64,000 bases of DNA from the NCBI RefSeq assembly GCF_023078275.1, contig NC_062984.1, positions 22,106,578 to 22,170,577 of the forward strand, written 5' to 3'. Within the stretch, counting starts at the first letter, position 1. Each line of letters begins with the position of its first letter. The position numbers were made by a program, and so were the translations under genes. The DNA is from Leguminivora glycinivorella. Its lineage: Eukaryota; Arthropoda; Insecta; Lepidoptera; Tortricidae. Under the pieces are notes generated by a model. It saw only the letters and a list, made by a program, of their open reading frames with translations, did not search any database and was not told the DNA's origin. Shown here piece after piece: positions 40,861-49,315 of this stretch.

Positions 40861-41315
40861 GAAAGTACCCAAGACTTGAATATAATAGTATAACATTTTA
40901 TGTGAGTATTAATTCGTTTGAATCCATTGGTAACCCTATCACCGGACGCCGCGCACGTGCGGCTCGTTTCTTTGTAAGAATTTTGTAGGTATTTAAAAAG
41001 GCGGCATTTCGTGAACATTAAAGCAGTGGGCCTTCTGTACTTGTACTATTATATATTCTGTGGCAGTACGTTAAAACTCAAAAACACATTTCTACAAATG
41101 CGTTTTCGGGGTAAGTAACTAGACTGATGTGGTGTATGAGTGAATCTATAGATATATATGTCATGTATCATCCATGTATTATATTCCTCCAACTGAACAC
41201 TGAGCTTGACATCTTTTATGTAGGGTTTTTAAAGATAGGTACGAGTAAATGACGATTGAAGAATAACAGTACGGGAGTAGAAAAAATAATAATCGCCTGG
41301 CTACACTTATCCGTG
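40861..41315. other. No recognised gene
   Basis: Non-coding, with a short GC patch at 40935-40965. Confidence 0.4.
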
Positions 41316-41316
41316 T

Positions 41317-41440
41317 CTTGCGTGGGCGACGGTCGCGCGACCGTCGCCGTCGCGTCTCATACTTCCATATCGATAAGGTTTGATTTCGTATGCGTCGCAT
41401 CGCCGTCGCGCGATCATCGCGCGACCGTCGCCCACGCAAG
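41317..41440. mobile_element. GC-rich palindromic MITE, ends CTTGCGTGGGCGACGGTCGC
   Basis: The arms are CTTGCGTGGGCGACGGTCGC and GCGACCGTCGCCCACGCAAG, a perfect 20-bp terminal repeat. Further GCGCGACCGTCGCC symmetry lies inside, around an AT-rich centre (TCATACTTCCATATCGAT). 124 bp. Open frames on both strands are caused by the symmetry. Confidence 0.8.
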
Positions 41441-41590
41441 CCACGGCGTTAGCGATTACACCCTGTGGTTGGTTCTGACACCTGCCGCTATATGTATGTA
41501 TATGTTAAGTTATTTTGTGCAGATACTTACCTGCCTAATACTTGAATGTTTTAACAACAAAAACAGCGGTAGAGACGACTTAGCCAAGAC
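41441..41590. other. Spacer before the LINE
   Basis: AT-rich. The 5' truncation point of the LINE lies somewhere between 41560 and 41591. Confidence 0.35.
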
Positions 41591-42319
41591 GCAGACGACC
41601 TCTGTGTGCTGAACAGGGCAGCCCGGCCAGATCAGGCGACAACCAGAACAGAATGGGCAGTAGAAACTGTCATTGATTATTATAGGCGTTGGGGACTGAA
41701 GTGCAATGTTGAAAAGACAGAGTGCATCATGTTTACCAGAAAAAGGGGTTATAAACCAACGGTTAAACTGAAAGACCAGACTTTGCCGTATAAAAAAGAA
41801 ACGAAGTACCTCGGAGTCATTTTTGATAAGACGATGACGATGGGACCACACACGAACTTGGTAACGACAAAGGCAAAGCGTATAAGAGGCGCCCTTAGCT
41901 CAATCATTGGCTACTACGCAAAAACGGACATCACAGTAAAACTTGCCATTATTCAAGCATGTCTGTTACCGGTGCTGGACTATGGTACCGTTCAACTTCT
42001 ACCACGTTATAGCAAAACAAACTTGTTCAAAATAGAGAGGCAATATCGTATGGCTTTAAAATCAGCAGCACAGTTCCCTCGACGCACGCCTACTGAAATG
42101 CTGTGGGATACATTAGATTGGGACCCGTGGCATATTCGTGTCCACGATCTGCATCAAGACATGTTGGAGAAATTGAAACAGCTGAACATAGCGGACCTTG
42201 ATACCCCGGGTGACGCATACCTCGGCTACGGTCAATTTAACCCTCTGCTCACTAACCATAGAATGGAGATATCCCCTATATTGTTAACAGGCAGGACCGC
42301 AGGAGACCGCTCAGTATAA
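41591..42319 (+). pseudogene. Jockey/CR1-like LINE reverse transcriptase, C-terminal third
   Basis: The frame opens at the catalytic motif (ADDLCVLN, the second half of the usual Y-A-D-D) and runs without interruption to TAA at 42317. Later RT features follow: GLKCNVEKTECIMFTRK, then KYLGVIFDKTMTMGPHTNLV (the usual YLGV.LD....HI), and the 'thumb' with LDYGTVQLLP. Known full-length ORF2 proteins of this group have an endonuclease and the RT fingers upstream. All of that is missing, so this is a 5'-truncated, dead copy. The frame is intact, suggesting a fairly recent insertion. Jockey and CR1 clades cannot be separated by eye. Confidence 0.8.
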
Positions 42320-42574
42320 GATCAGCAGCTCCTAGGCCACATAGATTGTAAGTTAGTTTTAAGTAGTTATTAAGAACACAACAAGGAATTATCAATGCTA
42401 GTTGTCCTTATATAAAGTAACTATCATAAATCAGATACACCACACTTGCACTGATCTCACCTAGACTTAAGCAAGCATACACCCCTGAGACTCGATGGGA
42501 GCAGGGACATTAATTGTAACCAATATAACTATGAAAATAAACCATTCTGATTCTGATTCTGATTCTGATTCTGA
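42320..42574 (+). mobile_element. 3' UTR and TTCTGA-repeat tail of the LINE
   Basis: About 210 bases follow the stop, then AATAAACCATTCTGATTCTG with five TTCTGA units (42543-42573). LINEs of this group commonly end in such short repeats instead of poly(A). Confidence 0.75.
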
Positions 42575-42639
42575 TGTTAAGAGTACAGCAGGTCACCTAA
42601 CTGACTCGCCTGCGATCTTATGTGGCTTTCTAACCCCTG

Positions 42640-43175
42640 ACGCAAAAACGACGGGGTTTGACGTTTGTCGTTTGTCTGTCTGTGTGTATGTCTGTCCATG
42701 GCATCGTAGCTCCCGAACGGATGAACCGATTTAGATTTCGTTTTTTTGTCTGAAAGCTGAGTTAGTCGGGAGTGTTTAGCCATGTTTCATGAAAATCGGT
42801 CTACTATGTAGCGGTCGAGGGTTTTTTTTTTCAAATTTTAATTTTGTGGTTAGGTTATATGCAATAAGGACGGTTTTCTATTAAAATTTTGGGGTAAAAA
42901 CGTTGAAGGACCCTATGTAGCCTATGCACGGGGTCACATTACTCCCTTTACTTTGCAGCTTACTATACTATTACTAGTAGATACTTACTGAACGTTGATA
43001 ATAAGCTAAACACTAAAATTTAAATTTTGAAAAAAACCCCGACATAGTGGACCGATTTTTTCATCACTAAGAACACTCTTGACTTATTCAGCTATCAAAC
43101 AGAAAAACCTAAATCGGTTCATGCGTTCGGGAGCTTCGATGCCACAAACAGACACACACACACACACACAGGGAG
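42640..43175. mobile_element. Inverted pair of 'ACCGATTT..GTTCGGGAGC' repeats
   Basis: 42640-42832 and 43022-43175 are inverted copies (AACGGATGAACCGATTTAGA against AAATCGGTTCATGCGTTCGG, CATGAAAATCGGTCTACTATG against CATAGTGGACCGATTTTTTC). About 190 bp of unique AT-rich sequence lies between. A CACACACACACA run follows. Fragments occur at 36886-36965 and 53575-53800. A foldback element or two insertions of one element. Confidence 0.6.
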
Positions 43176-43250
43176 CCTATTCCAGCTAACAAACTGTTCT
43201 ACAGTTTGACGGTGTTATGTAAAAAAACTGTTTCACTTTTATTGAATAAA

Positions 43251-43851
43251 ACCGGCCAAGTGCGAGTCGGGCTCGCGCACAAAGGGTTCCGTAGCAGCAA
43301 ATATTTAACCAAAATTACAGTTAAATCAACCTATCTCAAAAACTATAAGAGATACTTTGATCAAACCAAAAATCGTTGAAAGAGTTAATTAGCATGCATC
43401 ACCTCTATTTTTTTCTAATAGATTTTCCTGAATTTTATACCCGTAGTTATAAAAATAGTAGGGGGGGGACATACTTTTTTTGACTTTGAGAGCTGATATC
43501 TCAAAAACCGTTCACTTTAAGAAAAATGTTTTTTAGAAAACTTTATATCATTTTAAAAGACCTTTCCATTGATACCCCACACGGGTATGTACATCGAAAA
43601 AAAATTTTCATCCCTCAGTTACATGTATGGGGGCCCCACCCCCAATTCTTTTTTTAATTTATTTAGTGTCATAATTTTGTAGCGGTTCATACAACACATA
43701 TTCCCATCAAATTTCATCACTGTAGTACTTATAGTTTCCGAGTAAATCGGCTGTGACAGACGGACAGACGGACAGACGGACAGACGGACAGACGGACATG
43801 ACGAAACTATAAGGGTTCCGTTTTTGCCATTTTGGCTACGGAACCCTAAAA

Positions 43852-43852
<1 letters not shown>
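43251..43852 (+). repeat. GGCCAAGTGCGAGTCGGGCTC ... GGAACCCT element
   Basis: The left end is CCGGCCAAGTGCGAGTCGGG. Inside is a G-run at 43461-43467. There is an ACAGACGG minisatellite of five units (43757-43798) and a right end AACTATAAGGGTTCCGTTTT, GGCTACGGAACCCTAAAAA. It is directly followed by a CA microsatellite. Confidence 0.8.

Positions 43853-43898
<46 letters not shown>
43853..43898. repeat. (CA)n microsatellite
   Basis: About 22 uninterrupted CA units, abutting the right end of the preceding element. Long enough to be polymorphic. Confidence 0.95.
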
Positions 43899-44168
43899 CG
43901 ACAGACACGTCAAACTTATAACACCCCGTCGTTTTAGCGTCCAAACGATTTTGTTGGTATGCGAGATGCGATGAGAGGTACATTATCTAAGTTTCATCTC
44001 GCTTTTTATCTTTTAAGTTTCCTTGGCTAGGCTCCCAGACAGGCACTATACGGCCAGACGCCCCCATCGAGTTACCTATATTAGCCAATCGTAGCAAATC
44101 GAAAATATGTAAAATATGAAGGTTATAATTAGCTACATAATACCAGAATCTCGAGATATATATATTTA
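43899..44168. other. No recognised gene
   Basis: 43899-43945 (GACACGTCAAACTTATAACA, CCCCGTCGTTTTAGCGTC) is a further scrap of the 'CCCCGTCGTTTTTGCGTC' repeat at 53755-53790. The rest is unassigned. Confidence 0.4.
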
Positions 44169-44348
44169 CTAGTTTTTGCCCGCGGCTTCGCTCGCGTTAG
44201 AAAGAGACAAAAAGTAGCATATGTCACTCTCCATCCCTTCAACTATCTTCACTCTTTAAACTCACGTCATTTCGTCGCTCCGTTTTGCCGTGAAAAACTG
44301 ACAAAAAAACAGGCACACACACTTTCCCATTTATAATACTAGTATGGA
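44169..44348 (-). repeat. ATTATAAATGGGAAAG repeat, inverted
   Basis: CCCGCGGCTTCGCTCGCGTT, AGAAAGAGACAAAAAGTAGC, CATCCCTTCAACTATCTTCA and CTTTCCCATTTATAATACTA. The C-rich block is missing. The line TTCAACTATCTTCACT is the empty site matching the nested insertion at 62942-63220. Confidence 0.75.
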
Positions 44349-44854
44349 TATAGGTATGTAAGTAGGTACATAAAGTTATTCCAAGAATTATTTTAAGGAC
44401 ATGTTTTTGTACGCCTGATACCATATTTATGATTTTATCCACCACTGTAAACTGTACCTATGTTTTATAAAACACTTTGAACTTGAACCTAAATTACTTA
44501 TCATTAATTTTATACCTATGTTGTAAACGGGGCTTTATTTCGTTATTTGTCCGTCCCGGTTCACATCAGTGGAGACATTTAATTGATATATGTATGGTCA
44601 AAAAGTAAATCAAAGCAATAGAAAAAATCTTTGAAGGAGACTCCGTAGAAAAGCTTAAATAATAACGTTCGCTGTACATAATCAAATACGATTAAATAAT
44701 TAAAATGTGTATATTCCATTCTGTGACTATGTTTTCTTGGAAAAAGAAATACATATATATATCACCAGCAGATTAGGTGCTATCTTATAGTTTACACGAG
44801 ACAGCAGTTAATGAGAGCAATAAGAACAGCAAACACAATAATATGATAAACACG
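44349..44854. other. LINE-tail-like scrap, otherwise unassigned
   Basis: 44400-44490 (GTACGCCTGATACCATATTT, CCACTGTAAACTGTACCTA) looks like the 3' end of a jockey-type LINE, but has no second copy here. No gene. Confidence 0.35.
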
Positions 44855-44860
44855 TTTATT
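44855..44860 (-). terminator. Possible poly(A) signal of the yellow-family gene
   Basis: TTTATT on the plus strand is AATAAA on the minus strand, about 515 bases downstream of the stop at 45375. It sits in a TTTATTGTTTTAAA context with a T-rich downstream strand. A nearer candidate is weak. This is a guess from position only. Confidence 0.25.
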
Positions 44861-45374
44861 GTTTTAAATATACACATACGGTCACGTTCACGCCCCATTC
44901 TTACAATTTTAGTTACAATAACCTATCAAATGTATCTATTGTTATTTTACACAATCAGGTATTATATACCATTCATATTATACACTCCGAGAACTTTGAA
45001 TTGAGCTATATATCATGGTAATATTTTATATATATTAGAGATGTGTTAATGAATAAATATTACGCATACGAAGCGCCTTAACTTAATACAAAGAGCTGGA
45101 ATGTTGATTGTTCGAGTCGCGCAGCTTTGGCAATGCGTCCCCGACCTATCGCGGGGAGCGTCTTCCTCACGACTCTAACCCGGCTAAAGGTCACCGTTGT
45201 ACACCTAATTCTATAAATAATATTAATTCGTCAAGATATGCACAGCTTTCATTCACATTATCACTTGGTCGACCGCGCGGTCAAGGTAACCTTAATATTT
45301 GGTAACGATACGCATCAGTCAGAGCGGCGCACAATGCATCACGGTCAGGGCCGGAGACGGAGCCGAGCACTAGA
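44861..45374 (-). other. Probable 3' UTR and downstream of the yellow-family gene
   Basis: Sequence becomes more GC-rich from 45100 (TCGCGCAGCTTTGGCAATGC, CCGACCTATCGCGGGGAGCG), as expected for transcribed flank. It contains no repeat shared with the rest of the window, unlike most of the region. Confidence 0.4.
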
Positions 45375-46699
45375 CTAGGCCAGCAGGTGCGCCAGCGCGG
45401 CCAGCGCCAGCGTCGCGGCCAGCGCGCGCCGCGGCGCCGCGCCGCCCGGCAGCCCCGGCGCCGCCAGCTCCTCGGCGAACACGTAGCTCCGCGAGCCCGT
45501 GTGCGACTTCAGGATCCTGTAGTTCACGTCGCTCAGCGACACATCGTTCTTCATGAAGTTGAACAGCCGGTTCACCACCACGTACACGTTGCCGTGGTCG
45601 TCGAACGCGAACCGGTCCACCCACTGGATGTAGTTGGCGTCGCGGGCGATCGTCCTCTGCCCGTGCTGGAAGGGCAGGCTCGTGTTCCACTCGGCGATGG
45701 TCGAGTTGCCCACGAGACCGAAGTAGAGTACGCCGCTCGCGTCCATCTTCATGCCGTCGGTCTGGGAAGCCTTAACTCCGAGATCGACTACGTGCGACCG
45801 CAGAGCGCCGTCCCTCTGCCCGACAGTTTCGTTTCGCAAAACTGAAGCATTGATGGCGTACATGTGGAAGCTGGAGAGCGGGCAGTAGTAGATGGTGCGG
45901 TCGACCGTCTCCCGGCGAGGAACTGCGGCCCGAGCGCGATGCTGTCCACGTTGACGGGCAGGTCCACCGTGGTACCGTTGATGCGGAAGGTGGTCGCTTC
46001 GGGAACCGCGGACATCGAATACGAATCGCGCACTTTCCACGACTTGCTGTCACTGCGGCGGAAAACTATGATACCCGGATCGGAGGCACTGTTATCCGTG
46101 ATGTAAGCGTAGTCTCCGTCGCGGCGGTTGTCGACGACGATATCGTTGAGGTACGTGGTGGTGCTGTCCACTGAATTTAACGGGAATCGTTGCATCTCAT
46201 TTTTGCCGGTTTTGAGGTCGATGAGGACGATGGAGGGCGGGCACTTGGAGTCGGGCTTGTCGGTGAGCGTGCCGACGCGGCCGTTGTCGAGGACCCACAG
46301 GACGCCGTTGCGGTCCACCTGCACGTTCTGCACGAACTGCAGCGCCTCGCAGTCGCCGACCTTGTTGGCGTCCCAGCTAGGGAACGGGCGCAGCTTGGGC
46401 GCCGTGTCGCTCTGCACCACCGGGATCGTCGCGAGCGTCGCCGGGACCCCGCGCATCATCCTCGGCACCGTTAGGAACAGGTTTTCGCCGTAGAAGCTTA
46501 TTCCAGATATTAGGACGTTCTGAGGAATATATCTGCTTGTATTGAGGTAGGCCTCCCGATCGGCCGGGGAGGCCCATTCGAAATCGATGGCGTTCCATTC
46601 GTAGATGACGCGGAACTGTTCGCGCCTCGGCGGCGGGGGTCGCGTCTCGTTCTGGGCGGCCGCGGCGGCGGCGAGCGCGAGCAGGGCGGCGAGCAGCAT
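45375..46699 (-). CDS. Yellow/MRJP-family secreted protein, one-base frameshift
   Basis: A member of the insect yellow / major royal jelly protein family. Members are secreted beta-propeller proteins, several of which act in melanin patterning, behaviour or cuticle. Start: ATG at 46699, chosen because it opens a signal peptide (MLLAALLALAAAAAAQ). An upstream in-frame ATG at 46918 would add an arginine-rich stretch and is rejected. Family features in order: IYEWNAIDFEWAS (about residue 35), VPRMMRGVPATLATIP (about 80), CEALQFVQNVQVDRNGVLWV then LDNG (about 120-145), YLNDIVVD and AYITDN (about 190-210), IYYCPLSSFHMYAI (about 270), TDGMKMDASGVLYFGLVGNS (about 310), WVDRFAFDDHGNVYVVVNRL (about 365-390). 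At 45908-45914 one base is missing: frame changes after residue 263 in a GGG run. Corrected length is about 441 residues, normal for the family. The tail ends in a hydrophobic run (ALAATLALAALAHLLA) that could be a GPI-anchor signal. The whole frame is uninterrupted by introns and much more GC-rich than its flanks. Which yellow paralogue it is cannot be said. Confidence 0.85.
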
Positions 46700-47761
46700 G
46701 TCGGTGGGCGCGGGAGGTCGCGAGCGGCGCGGTCGGCGCGAGCGATGCGACTGAGCCGAGAGCGCGCCCGCCGCCGGCAAGAGGCGCCGCCGCCGTCGTG
46801 ACAACACCGCGACGTCACACAACACCAACAAACAAAACAAACGGACCCCAAACAACAATAACCCATTTCTGCCTCTACTGGCTAACCTTTGTCTTTGCGC
46901 GGGACTTAATAATAACAACTCTACCTAACATTATTATAACAAGCGCAGCGCAGTAGAGTCGCATCTATCAGATTATCCCTTAATAAAATATGCGTTATCT
47001 GTTTTCATTCTAACAAAAATTTTAAACTGAAAAGTAACTTAAAGATCTCATATGTATTCAAATATAGTTTCCGGGTAGGGTTCTGCAAGGTCGCGATTCT
47101 CACCCCACCCACCCAGACGAAGGGTCGCTAGTCGCCCGTCTGAAAGGGTCTAACAATCGATTCAATTGGATTTGCTCGTTAGGGTACTTTAGAATTAGTT
47201 TACTTCACGGGTATGGGTTCACTACAGTACATTGTAACTGTTATATTTGGAATTTAAACAGTGTTGCAGTAAGGGATAATAGCATATAAATACTTAATGT
47301 AGCTGTAGCCCTTATAATACCTTAGGAATGGTACAATAATAGATTTCTGAAATTAAATTCGCGTGAAATGTTAATATTTTATTCTCTGTTCATTACTGTT
47401 TTTATTATGTGCTCAGTGTATTAATTTAGTGCCTGATAAAAAAATTTAAATATAAACAAGTTAGAGATAAAGTTATACAATACATCACATTATACCTACC
47501 TGCTTATGGTACCTACTAGAAATAATGATAAAAACCGTAAAGCGCTTGTCAATAATAATAATATATATGGAATTATTTACAAACTAATGCATGTGTTTTG
47601 TCAGGATCTTTTATTAGTAAATGGAAATCCAAGGTCTCTGCCTACCTGTCTGGGAAACAGGGGTAAATAAACCTATTTATGTCTAGCATTTTATATAAAA
47701 TCGAAAATTCATTTTATATTTATAAAACGTAAACGAGTTAAAGAAAATTCCACAAAAAACA
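46700..47761. other. Upstream region of the yellow-family gene
   Basis: GC-rich to about 46830 (probable 5' UTR or promoter), then AT-rich. No shared repeats are present between 46900 and 47760, the longest repeat-poor stretch near the gene. A C-rich run, CACCCCACCCACCCAGACGA, lies at 47101-47120. Confidence 0.4.
46750..46754 (-). promoter_or_regulatory. Possible arthropod initiator (TCAGT)
   Basis: The minus strand reads TCAGTCGCATCG at 46754-46743, about 50 bases upstream of the chosen ATG. TCAGT is the insect initiator core. No TATA box lies 25-30 bases further up; the region is GC-rich. Chance occurrence is possible. Confidence 0.25.
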
Positions 47762-47915
47762 TAAGGTGTAGGTACTCGGGTAATTCCGAACGTCGAAAAC
47801 CGTCGGAAAATTCCGAAATTCAAATGATAATCACCCGTGATTCCATAGTAATAAGGGTCCCTTTTCGGAATTTGCTGACGGTTTTCGACGTTCGGAATTA
47901 CCCGAGTACACCTTA
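47762..47915. mobile_element. Palindromic MITE, ends TAAGGTGTAGGTACTCGGGT
   Basis: The arms are TACTCGGGTAATTCCGAACG and CGTTCGGAATTACCCGAGTA, with TCGAAAACCGTCGG against CTGACGGTTTTCGA. The outer bases are TAAGGTGTAGG against the shorter TAAGGTG. 154 bp, non-coding. Confidence 0.8.
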
Positions 47916-48086
47916 CCTGTTAAAAAGGGGGTCAGTTTCCTATCGGCTAATTGTTCGCCCAAGAAATCCAATCGAATGCCAAGTTTAGATGCACTTCAAA
48001 ATCGATCATAATAATCATCTTCATCAACAGCCGAATCCAATCCACTGGTTAACATTTGTCATTCCCAAGACTCACCAGCGCTACGA
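47916..48086. other. No recognised feature
   Basis: Non-coding spacer. Confidence 0.4.
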
Positions 48087-48130
48087 CACACAGTCCTCCA
48101 TTCCAGAATACTTCTAAATTTGAACTTGGC
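48087..48130. repeat. Left arm of an inverted repeat (partner 48827-48871)
   Basis: CAGTCCTCCATTCCAGAATA then CTTCTAAATTTGAACTTGGC is the inverse of GCCAAGTTCAAATT ... TATTCTGGAATGGAGGACTG at 48827-48871. The pair encloses a cluster of other repeats (48150-48799). Confidence 0.65.
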
Positions 48131-48149
48131 CGGTTAATTTAATTATATA

Positions 48150-48240
48150 AGGGCCAATTACACCATCAGGGTTAACCCACCATTTTATATGGAATTTGAC
48201 AGGTGACAGCCCACTAACCCTAAGTTAGTTAGTGGGTACG
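48150..48240 (-). mobile_element. Partial GGCCCACTTGCACCAAC MITE, inverted
   Basis: AAGGGCCAATTACACCATCA, GGGTTAACCCACCATTTTAT and GACAGCCCACTAACCCTAAG match the reverse complement of 48682-48799 and 17278-17388. The outer right end is missing. Confidence 0.6.
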
Positions 48241-48261
48241 TAATTAAATTTTCCATTAAAA

Positions 48262-48687
48262 TTTCCCACTAGCCCGGAAACACGTGTCCTTTAATACCAG
48301 CGGGTAAAAACGCATTTTATCCACTAGTGGGTAAAGTAATTTGACCTTGAATAGAGTCAAATTAACTGCTTTAAAATTGATAAAAGTAGGTGAATCTAGT
48401 AATAAAGATGATTTACCACCTGTGGAACTACTGGTAGCAGTGATAAACGCATTTTTTGCGTTGTAGTTTCCTCGCTATAGTGAGGGGAAAAGTTTTGTGT
48501 TACACACGGGTGCAAATGTATTTTACTTCTCGTGTGTTAAAAAACTCGCAAGTTCAGGATTCTATTCTCGAACCACTCGCTTTGCTCGTGGTTCAACTAT
48601 AGAATCCTTTCACTTGCTCGTTTTTCAATTCCACACTAGGCGTTAAAATACAACTTTGCCCCCTTGTATAACAAATAACTATTATTA
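48262..48687. repeat. 'TTTGCCCCCTTGTATAAC' repeat (near-identical to 1806-2240)
   Basis: Runs from CCGGAAACACGTGTCCTTTA to CTTTGCCCCCTTGTATAACA with only scattered substitutions relative to 1806-2240. It is immediately followed by a GGCCCACTTGCACCAAC MITE. Confidence 0.75.
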
Positions 48688-48799
48688 GGCCCACTTGCAC
48701 CAACCACTTAACTCAGGGTTAGTGGGCTGTCATCTGTCAAATTCCATGTAAAATGGTGGGTTAACCTTCTATTTTTGTTGGTGCAAGTGGCCCTAATAA
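48682..48799. mobile_element. MITE, family GGCCCACTTGCACCAAC, complete
   Basis: The ends are TTATTAGGCCCACTTGCACC and GGTGCAAGTGGCCCTAATAA. The interior is almost identical to 17278-17388. The TTATTAG/CTAATAA symmetry suggests the terminal repeat begins further out than in the other copy. Confidence 0.8.
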
Positions 48800-48826
48800 A
48801 TTTAATTACGTACAGCACGAAAACCT

Positions 48827-48871
48827 GCCAAGTTCAAATTTGTGAGTATTCTGGAATGGAGGACTGGGTGT
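48827..48871. repeat. Right arm of an inverted repeat (partner 48087-48130)
   Basis: See 48087-48130. Here GCCAAGTTCAAATTTGTGAG and TATTCTGGAATGGAGGACTG. Confidence 0.65.
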
Positions 48872-48918
48872 GGTGGCTTGTTAAATTTTTGTCCCTATAC
48901 AAATATAAATATATTAGC

Positions 48919-49054
48919 ATATTTCTTCCATCTGAATGTTAACCAGTTTAAGAACCGACTAGATAACTACTTAACAAATTTAAAGAACACATCTTAAGAA
49001 AGAATTGTTGGATACAGGCAACTATCAGTTGTTATAACTGCCTGCCTGATTAAT
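48919..49054 (+). mobile_element. LINE 3' end, last codons only
   Basis: One frame reads HLNVNQFKNRLDNYLTNLKN then TS and stop (49014-49016). The F-K-x-R-L-D-x-Y-L pattern is common just before the stop of many jockey/CR1-type LINE ORFs. It is followed by ACTGCCTGCCTGATTAATAA and the TAA repeat, which would be this LINE's tail. A dead, strongly truncated copy. Confidence 0.5.
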
Positions 49055-49055
49055 A

Positions 49056-49081
<26 letters not shown>
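49055..49081. repeat. (TAA)n tract, insertion target of the Dong-like element
   Basis: Eight to nine TAA units, directly followed by AAAAACCGCTGACACTGACG, where the retrotransposon starts. A shorter TAATAATAAA lies at its 3' end (53106-53115). Confidence 0.85.
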
Positions 49082-49086
<5 letters not shown>

Positions 49087-49271
49087 CCGCTGACACTGAC
49101 GGACGTGTCTTTGGATAAATTTTCACAATTTTATTTATTTTTATAGTATTTTTATCGCCGTTCTTGGTTTTTGTGGTTCAGTTTTTGTGTATTTCTTACG
49201 CTACATTAAAATCATGTACAATGAAGAACATCCAACGAATTACTATACTATCTAAATACACGGATATCAGC

Positions 49272-49304
49272 ATGAACTGTCAAACGGCGATAAGTGCATT
49301 GTGA
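49272..49304 (+). other. Short upstream ORF before the retrotransposon ORF
   Basis: ATG at 49272 opens a ten-codon frame ending TGA at 49302-49304, twelve bases before the ATG of the main ORF. If the RNA is translated by scanning, this could reduce or reinitiate translation. It may be incidental. Confidence 0.3.
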
Positions 49305-49315
49305 AATTTGTGAAA

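Noticed and set aside
45387..45845. Long open frame on the plus strand opposite the yellow-family gene
   Set aside because: It is the antisense of a GC-rich coding exon, arginine-rich and without any domain. Such frames arise from codon composition.
46699..46918. N-terminal extension of the yellow-family gene from the ATG at 46918
   Set aside because: The added 73 residues are R/S/P-rich, look like translated GC-rich UTR, and would bury the signal peptide. The ATG at 46699 is preferred.
48682..48799. Target-site duplication TTATTAG for the MITE
   Set aside because: The flanks are inverted (TTATTAG and CTAATAA), not direct, so they belong to the terminal repeat.
49301..49315. GTG at 49301 as start of the retrotransposon ORF
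   Set aside because: In a eukaryote the in-frame ATG at 49316 with A at -3 is the natural start. GTG initiation has no support.
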